DNA from: Curvularia sp. ZM96
Taxonomy: Eukaryota; Ascomycota; Dothideomycetes; Pleosporales; Pleosporaceae
DNA length: 64,000 nucleotides
Assembly (NCBI GenBank): GCA_022457065.1
Contig: JAJGBQ010000004.1
Span: 1,860,001 to 1,924,000 of the forward strand
Reading direction: 5' to 3'
Position numbers and translations under genes: made by a program. Of the stretch, positions 10,536 through 21,783 are shown one piece after another. Below the pieces are notes generated by a model, which saw only the letters and a list, made by a program, of their open reading frames with translations, made no database searches and was not told the DNA's origin. Each line of letters begins with the position of its first letter. The stretch's first letter is position 1.

Positions 10536-11732
10536 TCAGCCCGCAGCGATCCGATGGTGCTGGCCGGGGCCCAAGGTGATGACTTCAGTGTTTGGCAGTT
10601 TCTTTCTCACAACACCCTCGTCCAGCATCTTCTTCACCTCTTCGGCAGCATGCTGTGCAATCTGCGTCAACTTGACTGCCCATCCACGATTGTCTTTGTC
10701 TGCATCGTGGGCAGAGATCCATGCTTTGGCGTACAAGCTCCTAGCAATCTCAGTGCCGCCTGGAGACCCCGCTGATATATTGCCGCCAAGCCACCATGGG
10801 TTTTCCACGCAGTCAAAGGAATGAAGAAGCGCCGTCAGAGGGAGGGCTGATTCAGAGACGAGATAGGAGCTCGCATATGGCCGGATCACGTCGTACGAAA
10901 CACCATGAGGCGAGTAGATGACAGACAAGGTCTTCTCGCGATTGTTGAATGGCGACGGCACAAGGGTACGAGGCGACGACGCAATTGTCCGCGGAGTTCC
11001 TGGCGATGGAGGTGGGCTCATGGGAAGATCAATGTAGTGCATTGGGTTGAGCGACGAGAGAACGGTACATGGAGGCCGGTAGGTTATTCCAATGGCATGG
11101 TGCACTTTGGAAAGGTCCCGTTTCGCTGGTATCCAGGTTACGGTAACTTCACCACACGTTCCTCGAGGCGAAGGCGGTGGGAGGACGATACGATAGATGG
11201 ACTGTTCATCTCCTTGTGCGAATCGAGGAAGAGCATGTACAGATTCGGGACGAAAGTATTTCCATGAACGAATCTTCTTGGCTGCAGACGGTATGGCTAG
11301 AATGGTCGACTCGCTGTCCGGTGGTAGTTGCCGCAGCGTCGCTTCATGGCAATGGTCTGGCTTGTCTTGAGATATGAGGATAAGGTCAGGCTCGCGGTCA
11401 AGGTCTCGAAGGCTTGAGACGGCCGGCTTTGCCTTTTGCTCCGAGTGGGAGAAGACCGAGTTTAAGATGATGGATGGCCCGTTGAGCCAGGCTGATGGCG
11501 AGAGAAGCGGTTAGCACTAGGTTCCCATGGGGCAGACAGCTGACGTCTCCAATGCAGTGAAATCACATGCTGCAGCAGACAGGACTAGCCCGCACGACTA
11601 CTGTGACTTACGGTCAACCAGAATCGTAAAAGAGCCGGGAAACAGGCCTGGCGACGACAGTGGGGCTGCGGGTGGGTCGAAGGTGAGGAGGAACGAGGTG
11701 TCTCCATTCAGAGACTGGACTGAAAGCGACAT
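10536..11732 (-). CDS. UlaG-like metallo-beta-lactamase-fold protein, function unknown
   Basis: Two exons, 11732-11612 and 11491-10536 (donor GTAAGT, acceptor CATCAG), give 358 residues. The intron of 120 bp is longer than most here. The N-terminus SLNGDTSFLLTFDP followed by PWLNGPSIILNSVFSH resembles the opening strands of UlaG-type MBL proteins. The usual HxHxDH metal site appears as LILISQDKPDHCHEATL, so the first two histidines are replaced and only the DHCH part remains. A later segment GGNISAGSPGGTEIARSL and the C-terminal helix AWISAHDADKDNRG fit the same fungal family. A soluble protein is likely, with no signal peptide or membrane segment. Whether it hydrolyses anything is doubtful given the altered site. 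Confidence 0.72.
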
Positions 11733-12884
11733 GGCGGCGCAAGGGAAATATGGGGCAGAGCACGCAGAGCGCACCACGATGCAGAGTGCGGTACAGTGAA
11801 AGACATGGAGGGAAAAGCAGGGCACGGCAACGGCAGCGCCCTGTCAAGCTGTCATGGGTGCGAGATTGCCGGTGGAAGGTGGACGCGAACGTGGTAGCTG
11901 CAGACGAGCCTCTACGAGGGCATGTGTAACCGCTTCCAGAAGGCGAAGTCGCAAAGACAACCACAAACATCGCTGCCTGCCTGTCTCTTCTTCGAACAAG
12001 GTCCCGCCGGCTATTCAGCTTGGATGAAAAAAAGTCATCCGCCTTGCAGAATTTGGCTTTTTTTTTTCTTCCTGCCTTCCTAATTTTCTCACGTGTTTCT
12101 CCCCGCCGCCCGACCAGGCTGTGCCGGACTTCGCCTTGGGCCATGCAACAAATGCACCATTTGCAGCCTTGCCGGCCGATACTGCAGCTAGCTCGGCGCT
12201 GCAGCAGCAAAATTCTTCTCACGTCTGTCGCGCCATAGCCGGCGGTTTGCTGAGGATGGGCGCATTGGTCCAGTCGCATTCACGAGCTTGGAGCTATGGC
12301 CGCGCACGAGACTCGAGCTTCTGCGAAAGCCTCTGCCGATGATGAGTCGCTCTCCAGACCAGCGCCCTCTGATTGGAGCGCGCAACTTTGTATGGGAACG
12401 GTAGGTCATTGGGCAGCACAAAGCTCTCTCCAAGCTGCCCGGTTCTCTCGTCCCAGGCACAATCCCGGGCTGCCGTCTGATTGCTCCCTTGCTGGTTGAG
12501 CTGGTCGTGGCGACACACAGCTCTGCCTTTGCAGCAGCACCAGCAGCCGCAACAGAAACAGCCGCAGCCGCAGCGCATATCCATTCACTCTTCTCCCGCG
12601 CAGCCGCTGCATGGCTCAATCGTCATTCCAGAGTATCCCTTTCACCTGGTCTCTTTTTTCTCACGCCCCGCCGCCTTTTGTGGTTGCCCCGCATCCAGTT
12701 TCCCTCTATCCGCTGTGGCAGCAACCTCAGCTCAGAGCTTCCTCCACCCGCCGGAGCTACCCTCCAGCGCTTTGTTCGCATCGCTGCAACAAGCTAGGAG
12801 CTGCGCGACCTCCGTCGAGAGCTCCTCCCACCCGCCGTAGAGCTTCCTGCACATTTTTGCTTCGCCGAGAAGCTTCTGCCGTTA
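11733..12884. other. divergent intergenic region, MBL-fold gene / zinc-finger gene
   Basis: 1.15 kb shared promoter region. It contains poly-T/poly-A (12059-12069) and C/T-rich leader sequence from about 12480 onward that precedes the zinc-finger gene. The short frames on both strands are Ala/Ser/Arg/Cys-rich and look like by-products of this composition. Confidence 0.55.
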
Positions 12885-14489
12885 ATGCTTGCAGCTATGC
12901 CTCCCTCGCGCGCAGCACCGCTTACCAGCTCTTTCTCCGTCAGCGACGAGAACAACGTCGTCGTCTGCCCACTGCGCAACCATGATAGCTCCGCTTGTCG
13001 AAAGCGCTGCACCGGCGTAAGTCTCCACGATAGCTACCCCACGTCATACCAAGCTTCGAAGCTCTCAAGCTCCAACTGCCGGCTAACACACCATGTAGGA
13101 GAAGCGCTTTCGGTCTATGCAAGAGCACATTCGACGAGCTCACCCCGAACACTATATATCCAAGCTTCCAGCGACAGAGGTAAGACACGCCGAGGCAGAA
13201 AAAAAACCCTCTCCCCTTGGCTATGACATATGCTGACTGGACTTGTCTACTCGTAGGAGAGTTTTCTGTTAATGGTCAATACACCACCGCAAGAACGAGC
13301 ACCACCCCCTCCCACAGCGCCGCCAGCAGTACAGCAAACGTACGACTATAGCAACAATGAACATACCTCCCTTTTCGAGCCCGAATTCAGTGGCAATGCT
13401 GTGCGAGCGCCAGCCGAGGCACGCCGACCGTCATTGCTACCAGCTGCGACTGCTGCAGCGGCCCTAGCCTCGTTACACAACCATCGTGCCGAGTACGACT
13501 GGGATTCAGATCCAGTGAGGAGCTATACTGTAGAATCGTTTGCGTATCATGGGCTGACATATGTTATCAACAGGACGCAGCATCCGACCCAGATTCAAAG
13601 AGCTTCCGGCCTCGCGCGCGATTTGCTCCAACCTCCGGTGACCAAGCAGCAAATACCGAAGAACCATACTATACTTCAGGCTCTATACAACAAGAACTCC
13701 TACCGTCTTCCCTTGCGCGCTCGCCTCCTGGGCGCTCGTCTACCCTGCCTCCAGGAGCTCACTCTCTCAAACCAAACCGGCCTCGCAAGCCATCTATAGG
13801 ACAGAATGCTCGCAGAGGAAAACATGAGCGCCAGAAGTCGAGAGACCACAACCGGAGGATGAGCTATGACCGAAAGGCATACTCGGCTGAGCCTGCAACG
13901 GCTGCTGCCATCATGGGCAAACGGTGGGAAGACCTCATCGACGCTGCTGCTTCAGCAACCGAAGAGGATAGCCGTGATTTGACCCCAGTAGGTCTTTCAG
14001 TATTTTGTCTCCATCTTGCACATGCACTAACTTGGACAGGTGCCGCAATCGCCCAATCATTCTCCACACATGATGAGCCGAACCTCCATGCCACCCTTCA
14101 ACTTTGCTTCACAACTCCAGTCATATACCGCTTCGCCCTTGAACAATGCTTTGACGCCTCCACCACCGGAAATGTCGGACCTACAACCCTTTCCTTCTGT
14201 CGAGTCGTCGATTGAATCCGCAATGTCTGGCCACAATTTCCATATGCCCTCGCAAGGGCTGTCTGACTCTTCTCCCAGCTCCCTGTTTCCTGTTCAAATA
14301 TACTGCGCTGCCTGCCGGAAATTGTCCATATTACGCGATAGTTATGCATGCTCTGAATGCATCTGTGGTCTATGCCAGGAGTGTGTTGACGTGCTGGTCA
14401 GCGAGCATAATCGTGGTCGCGCTCCGACGTGTCCACGATGCAACACCATTGGGGCTAAATTCAAGCCCTTCCAGTTGGACATTAGATGA
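12885..14489 (+). CDS. fungal protein with N-terminal C2H2-like finger and C-terminal RING-like Cys cluster
   Basis: Exons 12885-13016, 13099-13179, 13257-13514, 13574-13987 and 14040-14489 give 444 residues. All junctions have GT..AG ends. An in-frame ATG at 12897 is an alternative start. Near the N-terminus, C28, C38/C42, H54 and H59 (CPLRNHDSSACRKRC ... MQEHIRRAH) form an atypical C2H2-type finger. The middle (70-370) is S/P/A-rich and basic (RPRKPSIGQNARRGKHERQK), probably disordered and nuclear. The last 60 residues contain CAAC, CSEC, CGLCQEC and CPRC, a RING/zinc-ribbon-like cluster. I know similar proteins as conserved but uncharacterised in Pezizomycotina. Transcription factor or E3-like activity is possible; neither is shown. 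Confidence 0.8.
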
Positions 14490-17400
14490 AGTGTTCCGGC
14501 ATATGTGTTTTTGATCTTTTTTTTTTTTTTACTTGTTGGTGTTGGTTATGCATCACACAGATTTGGGGGCATTGGACCCTGTTTAGGCGTTTTGGCTACC
14601 ACTGGCAAAACATGGGATTGAAAGGCGTTGGTTGCATTTGATGTTGAGGGTTTTTGGGAGCAGACATCGCTCAAAAGCAGTATGGGATGCTGCATCCGAT
14701 AACCCAAACGCGTTAGGTATTGCACTCGTAAAGAGATTGCTGAGATAGATTGCGTCTGAGAATGCAAGTTACGTGCGGATCCGCACTTTGATTACTCACA
14801 CTTTGATGTCTCAATGTGCGAAGCACGGTCATGCTAACCGTATTCACAAGGTCGCCTAAGCAATCCTGGTTTCCGTTTCCACAGCACAATGATCATTATC
14901 GTCATGATGTCGGTCATGTCAGCATCAGAGCTCGGCAACGGTCCCCGTGACTGAGTTGCGCGGAGGTTGTCGCGGCACCGACTCGGCAACGTCAAAAGAT
15001 GCGGTGACCGAACCACGGTTTGGCGTCCATATGCGTCCATCAGTCAGCGCCGCAAGTAACGTACGTCAGATGTCACTTCTTCACGGGTAGTGGATACTCT
15101 TCTCCCACCAGTTTGAACCGGACAGTCCACTTTTTATTTCCCACAACGCTATCTAGCAGTATTATCAAGCCACGGGCAGGGCCCTAGAATGGGTCTAGAA
15201 AAAGAAAGCAAAAGCGGCCAGACCGTTGCTGACTGTGCAACGAATACGAAGAGAGGAGATTAGGTTGCGGCATCACGAGAAGACAAGCGCGCCCGCGCGC
15301 GAGTTGCTGGCTGAATTTATGACTAGTAGTACATAGTAAGTAAGTAGCACTTCGGCAAGATTTCGTATGTATGCATCGGGAGCACAAGTGGCGCCGGACC
15401 GGCGGCGACGACTACGGCCACATAAGAGAGAAAATGGCTATTTTGGTAGTTGTGTTGGCGGCCTGCAGGGCAACGAAGCCATGTGGGGTGGGTTGGCTTT
15501 GGTAGCGAAGGGCATGCATCTCACGAGAGTTTGTTTGTGTCAAGGAACGAGTGCGTCGCCCGTCCCCCGGAAAATCAAAAAACGTTCATGGTATGGAATC
15601 GCTTTTCGGCACTGCTGGCCGGGCGATTGACGAGCAGAGAGAGAGAGAGAGAGGCCCGCGGGCTGACGCACGCATGCACAGACGAAAACAGTGGTTGGGT
15701 GGTTGGTTGGTTGGTTGTTTCGTTGGTGCATTGCTTGACTCATTCGTAAACCTGCTAAAAGGATCGATGGGAACGGACGGGTGCGAAAAGGCAGAATCGA
15801 TCCAAAGCGGGAGAATGATTCGAGTGCACGATGGCGTCTCGGACTACTTACGCCTGGCACGGAGAACGGGACAAAGGAACTCGGGGGTGTTTGTACGGTT
15901 GACTTGCGATTCGTGGGCTGTTGGCGAGGGGGGGGGGCGGGCAAGAAGGGATGGAGGTTGCCTGTTCTCTATGTAGGTTGTCCGCATGACCTTCTCCATC
16001 TCCTTCTGTGTGTGGTTGTCTTGTCAATGCTTTCATTTCGATTGCCAAACCAAGATTTTATCACCGAGACAAAAAGTGACCAATCGGGACCATTATTCAG
16101 CAGTGGCAGAACATGGAGAGGCCGGCAATGTACATATGGCGGTGAAGTCTTGCAATGAAGCCTTCCTTTTTTTTTCCTTTCCCTTAGCCTAGCAAGTGTT
16201 AGTGCCAAGCCACGCTCATTTCTCTTCCTATACACTCTACGTACATTTGCCCTTCTTGTGTGTGAGTGAGTGGCTGGCCAATCGCTACACTTGGGCCTAA
16301 GCGACGAGACGCATGTAATAGTGCAGACAGACGCGGCTATTCGACAGGTGGCTTGGACTAGGACGGGAGCATCAGTGGATAGACTATGGGCAGCTGACGT
16401 CCTCTTTTTGGGCTTTGGCGAGCGCGAGCTGGCTTCATAGGTGTGTTACTCTGATGTTTTACCTACTGGCCATGCAAGGCGCGCAGATCGACTTGCAGCT
16501 TTTCGGACTATGGTGGCATATCATATGTAGGTGTAGTATGTATAGTATGCATTCGTACATGTTGCCAAGGATGGGGGGCGAAGATTCAACAGACGCCGAA
16601 AGGCAATGTCCAAAGTTAGCATATTTGCCCCAGCTCCCCGCGGGCGTTGAGCGGCTGCTGCCATGTGACTTGTTTCTTTTTCTCTCCGCCTTGGCCTCTC
16701 TCCATCCATCGACGCGGGTATCTCTATGTGTCCTTTTCTTGTCTCTTTCTTTGCTTTTCTCCCGTCCTGGCAGGTGGACTCGGGAAGCTGGTTCAGGAAC
16801 GAGAATCCGCCGGATCGCCGCTCTAGCGCAGGGTCTGGCCTTGCAGATTAACAAGTCCCCACCCCACATATAGACATACACCGGCTTTAACCTGGCGGGC
16901 CACATGGGCGACCGCCCCCCGGAGTCTGGAATCAATGCATATGGTGTTTTGCATGGAACCTGCCGTTTGAAACTACTGCATGTGTTTATTGACAGTTGGG
17001 GTTGGGCAGCCTGCGTTACTCAGTTGGGTATCGGGCGTCTCCTTGCCGCAGGGCCCACAGCGGTTATGTGGCACGCAGGCACATGTCGTGTGTCTGTGTC
17101 TGTTGAGCGTGCCCTTCGCCTATGTTGTTGTGGAGTACTGGGGGCTTTACCCCCCTGACCTGTGTCCCCAATTTGGCTCTACCGTGGTGGCGGGGGGGCT
17201 GCACAGTATTTAGTAGGTCGTGTGCCTCGCATGCTGTGCTCTGCATTACTTTATCCGTACGGTTTCAACGTTCATTATACAGATCCATTATAATACACGC
17301 TCGGTGTTTTGTACTCTTGAAGGATCAAACAGGCTGCGGGTTTCTTTGTCTCTTGTCACTGGTCTTGTGTGTCCTCTGATACATAAACTCGAACGGTTCG

Positions 17401-17572
17401 GCCCCCACCTACCCCTTTCTGCGGCACCCCTCCCTTCAACGCTATCCTCGATACATGCACACGTTTGGAACAAAAATACATTTCTACCACTACCAACCAA
17501 CAACTTGACATACCAAAACGACTTTGCGCCTCAACAATACCAACCCGAATTAAGACACGCAATCCGTCCACG
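14490..17572. other. 3.1-kb gene-poor stretch
   Basis: Between the zinc-finger gene and the 105-residue gene. Contents: a 13-base poly-T after the zinc-finger stop (14517-14529), an AG microsatellite (15636-15653), GGTT repeats (15692-15718) and poly-G/poly-T runs. From about 17380 there is a C/A-rich leader-like segment before the next start codon. Open frames on both strands (largest on the minus strand, 16459-16935) are short, basic and without known motifs. It could be a long promoter, a long 5' leader or a non-coding RNA locus; I see no proof of any. Confidence 0.5.
15636..15718 (+). repeat. (AG)n followed by (GGTT)n simple repeats
   Basis: Nine AG units at 15636-15653 and, after a 38-bp gap, GGTT-type units at 15692-15718. 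Simple-sequence repeats in the gene-poor interval. Confidence 0.8.
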
Positions 17573-17890
17573 ATGCCTATCTTCCGCACCTTTACCACCA
17601 AGCTCAAGACCTCGCTCTCAGCCTCGTCATCCCCAGACTCTACGCCGATCCAGTCACCCATTTCTCCCCAGGGTTCCTCATTCGAAAGGCTCAGCGGCCG
17701 CAAACAAGACATGACCGCCTCTACCTCTGGTCGCGATGTCACGTCGCCTAATCGGCCCCAAGTCCAAGAGCGATCTGACTCGTTCATGACTCATGCCAGT
17801 CACGGGAGCAATGAAAGCGTGGCCGAGAAGAAGCAGCCTAAGCGTCTGAGTCGGTTCAGAGAGGAGTTGGACTTGGAACCCGAAGAATGA
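17573..17890 (+). CDS. small basic-to-acidic hypothetical protein, 105 residues
   Basis: A single exon from the first ATG after a long C/A-rich leader. Composition is Ser/Thr/Pro/Lys-rich with no hydrophobic segment. It starts MPIFRTFTTKLKTSLSAS (a possible short amphipathic, Lys/Arg-containing helix) and ends in an acidic tail LDLEPEE after a basic KKQPKRLSRFREE. It has several S/T-P sites. The leader, sensible start context and neutral codon use make it more likely real than chance. A GTATGT donor at 17931 and a GCTAAC branch-like site before a TAG acceptor at 18003 suggest an intron in its 3'-UTR. I do not recognise a family. It converges on GRASP with only 119 bp between stop codons. Confidence 0.6.
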   Translation: MPIFRTFTTKLKTSLSASSSPDSTPIQSPISPQGSSFERLSGRKQDMTASTSGRDVTSPNRPQVQERSDSFMTHASHGSNESVAEKKQPKRLSRFREELDLEPEE

Positions 17891-18009
17891 ACGGGCTGTG
17901 TGAAGTTCAGAGAAGAATGATGATGTAAAAGGTATGTTTTGTTTTTATCTCAACAATGCTGTATTGGAAACCAAGAATGCACTTTGCTAACATTCCCATG
18001 ATAGTCTAA

Positions 18010-19518
18010 TCATGCTTCTTCTGTCTCGGTACCAGTCGCACTCTCGGGTTCACCGCCACTTTGCAACGGCGTACCCGTTCTACTCACACTACCACTCTTT
18101 GGTGGTCCTCTAGGTGGCCCGCCAGCCTTGGGCGGAGGAGGCACACCGCCGCCTTTTTTGGGCACGTAGTCCTGCTCAAGACTCTTCTGCTCGCCCTCTT
18201 TGAAGTAGTCGTCGAGGCCACTTCCGCCGCCGCTAGCCGGACTGGCCACGTGATGTACTCTGCCCTTCTTCTTTGGCGGTACAGTACCCTGCGGGGGAGG
18301 CGACTTGGCAGGCAGCGCCATGTTCGCGGGGACGAAGAGCGCAGTTGGTGTGCTGGATTGCGGAGGCATGTCCATGGAATGCGCCAGAGGACGTTTCTCG
18401 TCGAACGATGTGGTTCCGCTTGCATCTCCTGCAGAGAAGAATGTCTCTCCAGGAGCTGGCGGAGGCTCATCCAAACCGGCCGGAATGCGATGCAGCGCTC
18501 CAAAACCGAGAACGCAGCCCAATGCTCCTTCACCGCCCCAATTCCGTGTCGGCGTAATGGTGACGGGACGAGTGACATTGTACTCGTGGTTGTACACGTA
18601 GAGCCTCAGTGGCCTATTGAGGAAGTCTTCAACGAGCTCACCGAGCCCTGATTCACCGCGCACAAGACCTTCAGGGCTGCCGATGACGTAGTCACCATAG
18701 GGCAGTAGCCCTGCAGCGTCCGCGGGCGAATTGGGCGCTACGTCCAGGATATGCCAGACATCTTCTGAGATGGAGAGCGGTGACCACTGCAGGGCTATTC
18801 CTAGCGTAGGCTGATCTGCTGGAACCTGGAGATAGAGTTCCCGAATCTTCTGGCCCTAGAATAGCCTGTCAGATGCCGTAATTAGAAAATTTAAACGAAG
18901 CTTAGTTCTGACACTTCTGACGTGCCAGACCATGTACACTCGCTATTGAGAAATGACATAGCATGAAATGTGAAATGCAGAAATCAACATGACGTAGATG
19001 CAGCCTCAAAGTTTGGGCGACCAAAACATGCAAGACAGTTAGTCAAGTATGTAAACACCATAGACGTACCTTTGCACTGAAGATCCCCAGACTGATCGTC
19101 GTCCCAGCGCAGTTCCGCACTTCTGTCACGAAAAGATTCGGGTCGGGATTGTCCTATCCAAAACATGCCAAATTAGCAATCCCGTCCTGAATACGGCTCC
19201 CCAGGATGCGAAATTTTCAAGCTTGTCCCTCTCTTTTCCCTCTCTTGCGTGTCTTTCTAAACTGTCATGTTGACCCCTCGCACGTGCCTTCTTCCTTCGC
19301 AAACCCCACAAAACCAATAAACTTACAATAGTCCTCCCGTTGATTCCAATGATGAAATCAAACCATGGTTCCAGGGGAACATCCAGATTAGTGTTTCGCA
19401 GCACTTGAAAGCCGTATGCGCCATTTGTGGATGATTGATGCTGCTGACTAGGATCGTCATTGAGGGGCGCGGCGTCGAGGCGCGATATGAAGCGGTTCAG
19501 TGCGCCAAACACAGACAT
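18010..19518 (-). CDS. GRH1: Golgi reassembly-stacking protein GRASP (Grh1 homologue)
   Basis: Exons 19518-19327, 19153-19070 and 18855-18010 (donors GTAAGT and GTACGT) give 373 residues. The introns, about 170 and 214 bp, are longer than the local norm. The N-terminus MSVFGALNRFISRL predicts an amphipathic helix like yeast Grh1. Residues about 34-215 form the tandem PDZ-like GRASP domain, with YGFQVLRNTNLDVPLEPWFDF, IIGINGRTI, GIALQWSPLS and VAPNSPADAAGLLPYGDYVI. The tail (240-373) is Pro/Gly/Ser-rich with PPPPKAGGPP, as usual for the family. GRASPs tether Golgi/ER-exit membranes and act in unconventional secretion. It is divergent from TGS1 with 291 bp between starts. Confidence 0.92.
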
Positions 19519-19809
19519 GATTAGGAGCTGAGTCAAACGGCTTGTGTGAAGGTGATGGTCGGTGAAATGGGGTGTTGGAGAGTTGGTTGTTCGCTATAAC
19601 ATGTGGCTTGATGGAGTAGGGGATCATGCTGGCAAAGCTAGTCTCAATGCGGTAAGGTCATTCAGGATTGCTCTGCAACCATTCAGGCTACCTACTTGCC
19701 TGCCCTCATCCACCATTTCGATAGCGCTGAGGTCTCACGGATAGACTGGTGAATTCAAAAGAGAAAAGTGATCTTAATCAGAATAGCGAAGGAAGCACTT
19801 GCTATTGAT

Positions 19810-20691
19810 ATGAGCGAGCCCGCGGATGAGAATGACGTAGACCAGTGGTCGCGTGTCGACCAGTTTCCAGAACACCTTAAGAAGTACAGTAATCCTATCT
19901 GACCGCATAAAACATGTGAGAGCTATTCTGATAGGTCAGCAGATACTGGTTCCAGCGCTTCAAGATCTGGGAGAAATATGATCAAGGTATATGGATGACC
20001 GAGGACGCATGGTTTGGCGTGACTCCAGAACCCATTGCGAACAAGATCGCTGCACACATTGCAGAGTCGGCGCCAAAAGAAAAGACAGTCATCATAGACG
20101 CGTTTGCGGGCGTGGGTGGTAATGCTATCGCATTGGCACGCTCGGGCCGCTGGGAACGCGTCTTTGCTATTGAGAAAGACCCTAGGACGTTGAAATGCGC
20201 AAAGCATAATGCAGAAACCTACGGTGTGAGCAGCAAGATCTTCTGGTTGAATGCAGATTGTTTCGACGCCGTAAACAGGTTCACAGGTCAGAAGAACGTC
20301 GTGGTGTTTGCTAGCCCACCATGGGGGGGTATGTTACTGGTAATGTGCTGTTGTGATATGCGTGCTGACGACGATAGGTACCGAGTACGGTGCGGAGGAC
20401 GTCTTTGATCTCACAAAAATGGAACCGTACAATCTTGAAAAACTCTACAAAAGCTTCACAAAGGTGACTAACGAGGTTGTTTTGTACCTGCCAAGGACAT
20501 CAGATCTCAACCAGATTGCGAGGTACGGGCAGGATGGAAAGAAGTTGGAGGTAGCGCACTATGCTATGATGGGTGCTAGCAAAGTAAGTGACGTGCTTTT
20601 TTGTATGCTGCAGCCAATTCGCTAACAAGGGTAGGCTCTATGTGTATATTTTGGAGACTTCGATTTCGAATTGGAGGAGGAAGATGCATAG
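19810..20691 (+). CDS. TGS1: trimethylguanosine synthase TGS1 (snRNA/snoRNA cap hypermethylase)
   Basis: Exons 19810-19883, 19943-20328, 20378-20583 and 20635-20691 give 240 residues, matching compact fungal Tgs1. Intron 1 uses donor GTACAG, which restores the family motif LKKYWFQRFKIW. The SAM-binding Rossmann fold shows DAFAGVGGNAIALA (about 60-73), an acidic strand FAIEKDP, and the catalytic SPPWGGTEYGAED (about 150). C-terminal YFGDFDFELEEEDA follows. The enzyme converts m7G caps to 2,2,7-trimethylguanosine on snRNAs, snoRNAs and telomerase RNA in the nucleus/nucleolus. The last intron has a second possible acceptor (20613), rejected because the chosen one keeps the family's YFGD segment. 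Confidence 0.92.
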
Positions 20692-20776
20692 GACCTTGGA
20701 TAGGTGAAGCTTTTCATCAATAGGTGTTCACGTCTAAGTTCAATTTTTTTTTCCAATAATCGGTCGTTTTCTAGTC

Positions 20777-21520
20777 TCAATTGATTTCCGGTAGCACGCC
20801 CTCTAGCCAAGCACACAAATCCCTGAGTTCGGCACCACTCATGACATGGCCCATGGCTTCATACTCTTTGATCGTCATCTTTTCTTCTTGGACGCCGAGT
20901 TCAAAGAGCGTCTGGTAGCATATCCGATGATACCGTTTTGGCACTAATCTGTCGCTTGTCCCTCTTGCTAAGAACATGTTCACTTCACCTTGCATTTCCT
21001 TCGGTAATCCGGCCCTTTCTCGCAGCGTTGGTATCCGCTCGGACAGAGGAAGGTAACCAGACAGTCCGACCAGCCCCCCAAGTCTCTCTGAATACTTGGA
21101 TATAAGCCCAGTTAATAGAGCTATAGCATGGCCTTGAGAAAAGCCACCCACGACAATTCTTTTCTCTGGCACGCCTTGCGCGACTAAGTCATCAATCAGA
21201 GATGTAATGTAGTCTACAGAAGCCACGATCCCTTGTTCGTCTTCTTCCTCTTCAAGTGCTGGGCGTGAAGGCGGGTATGGAGATAGGCGTGTGGGCAAGT
21301 ACCATGCTGTTGCTGCCAGGTCATGGTTCTCAAGGGCGTTGGGAAGGACCCAGGTCATGTGTGGTAGTTTTCCTGCCGACTGGAACTGGCGCGCTACGCT
21401 TTCTATGCCTGTTGAGTCGTCGCCGAGACCGTGGATGAAGATGATGGCGCTGGATTCCGTTGGATTGTTTGGTGGAACTGAGGGAGGGATGATTATGGGA
21501 GGAGTTCTCTCTGGCGGCAT
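20777..21520 (-). CDS. acyl-protein thioesterase (APT1-like alpha/beta hydrolase)
   Basis: Single exon, 247 residues, start ATG at 21520. Motifs: FIHGLGDDS oxyanion loop (28-36), PNALENHDLAATAWY (the family's PNA..W segment), nucleophile elbow GGFSQG with Ser128, Asp190 in GTSDRLVP, and His225 in GHVMSG, completing the Ser-Asp-His triad. APT1-type enzymes remove palmitoyl groups from cysteine on G proteins and Ras in the cytosol. No signal peptide. It converges on TGS1 with 85 bp between stops and diverges from VPS71 with 263 bp between starts. A general carboxylesterase activity cannot be excluded. Confidence 0.9.
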   Translation of the reverse strand: MPPERTPPIIIPPSVPPNNPTESSAIIFIHGLGDDSTGIESVARQFQSAGKLPHMTWVLPNALENHDLAATAWYLPTRLSPYPPSRPALEEEEDEQGIVASVDYITSLIDDLVAQGVPEKRIVVGGFSQGHAIALLTGLISKYSERLGGLVGLSGYLPLSERIPTLRERAGLPKEMQGEVNMFLARGTSDRLVPKRYHRICYQTLFELGVQEEKMTIKEYEAMGHVMSGAELRDLCAWLEGVLPEIN

Positions 21521-21783
21521 GTTTTTGTGTACTTATACAGAAGGACCTGCGAACTACAGCTATATAGCAGCCTGCTTATCGACCGCTCTAGGAATTTCAG
21601 ACCTTTGGTCAGACGTTAACTGCGGAAGATGGTGGGTTTAGTTAGTCGGAAGTGTGTATGCGCCCCGCATGGCTGTATATGCAGGTACGAGCAGCATTGG
21701 CATGTGATGTATGCCTGTACCTAAATAATTCCTCACTTCTCCAACTTCCCCACCACACCAACCTACACACTCGACGGTCCACG

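Noticed and set aside
16459..16935. 158-codon minus-strand frame in the 3.1-kb spacer
   Set aside because: Basic, repetitive composition and no recognisable motif; start context poor.
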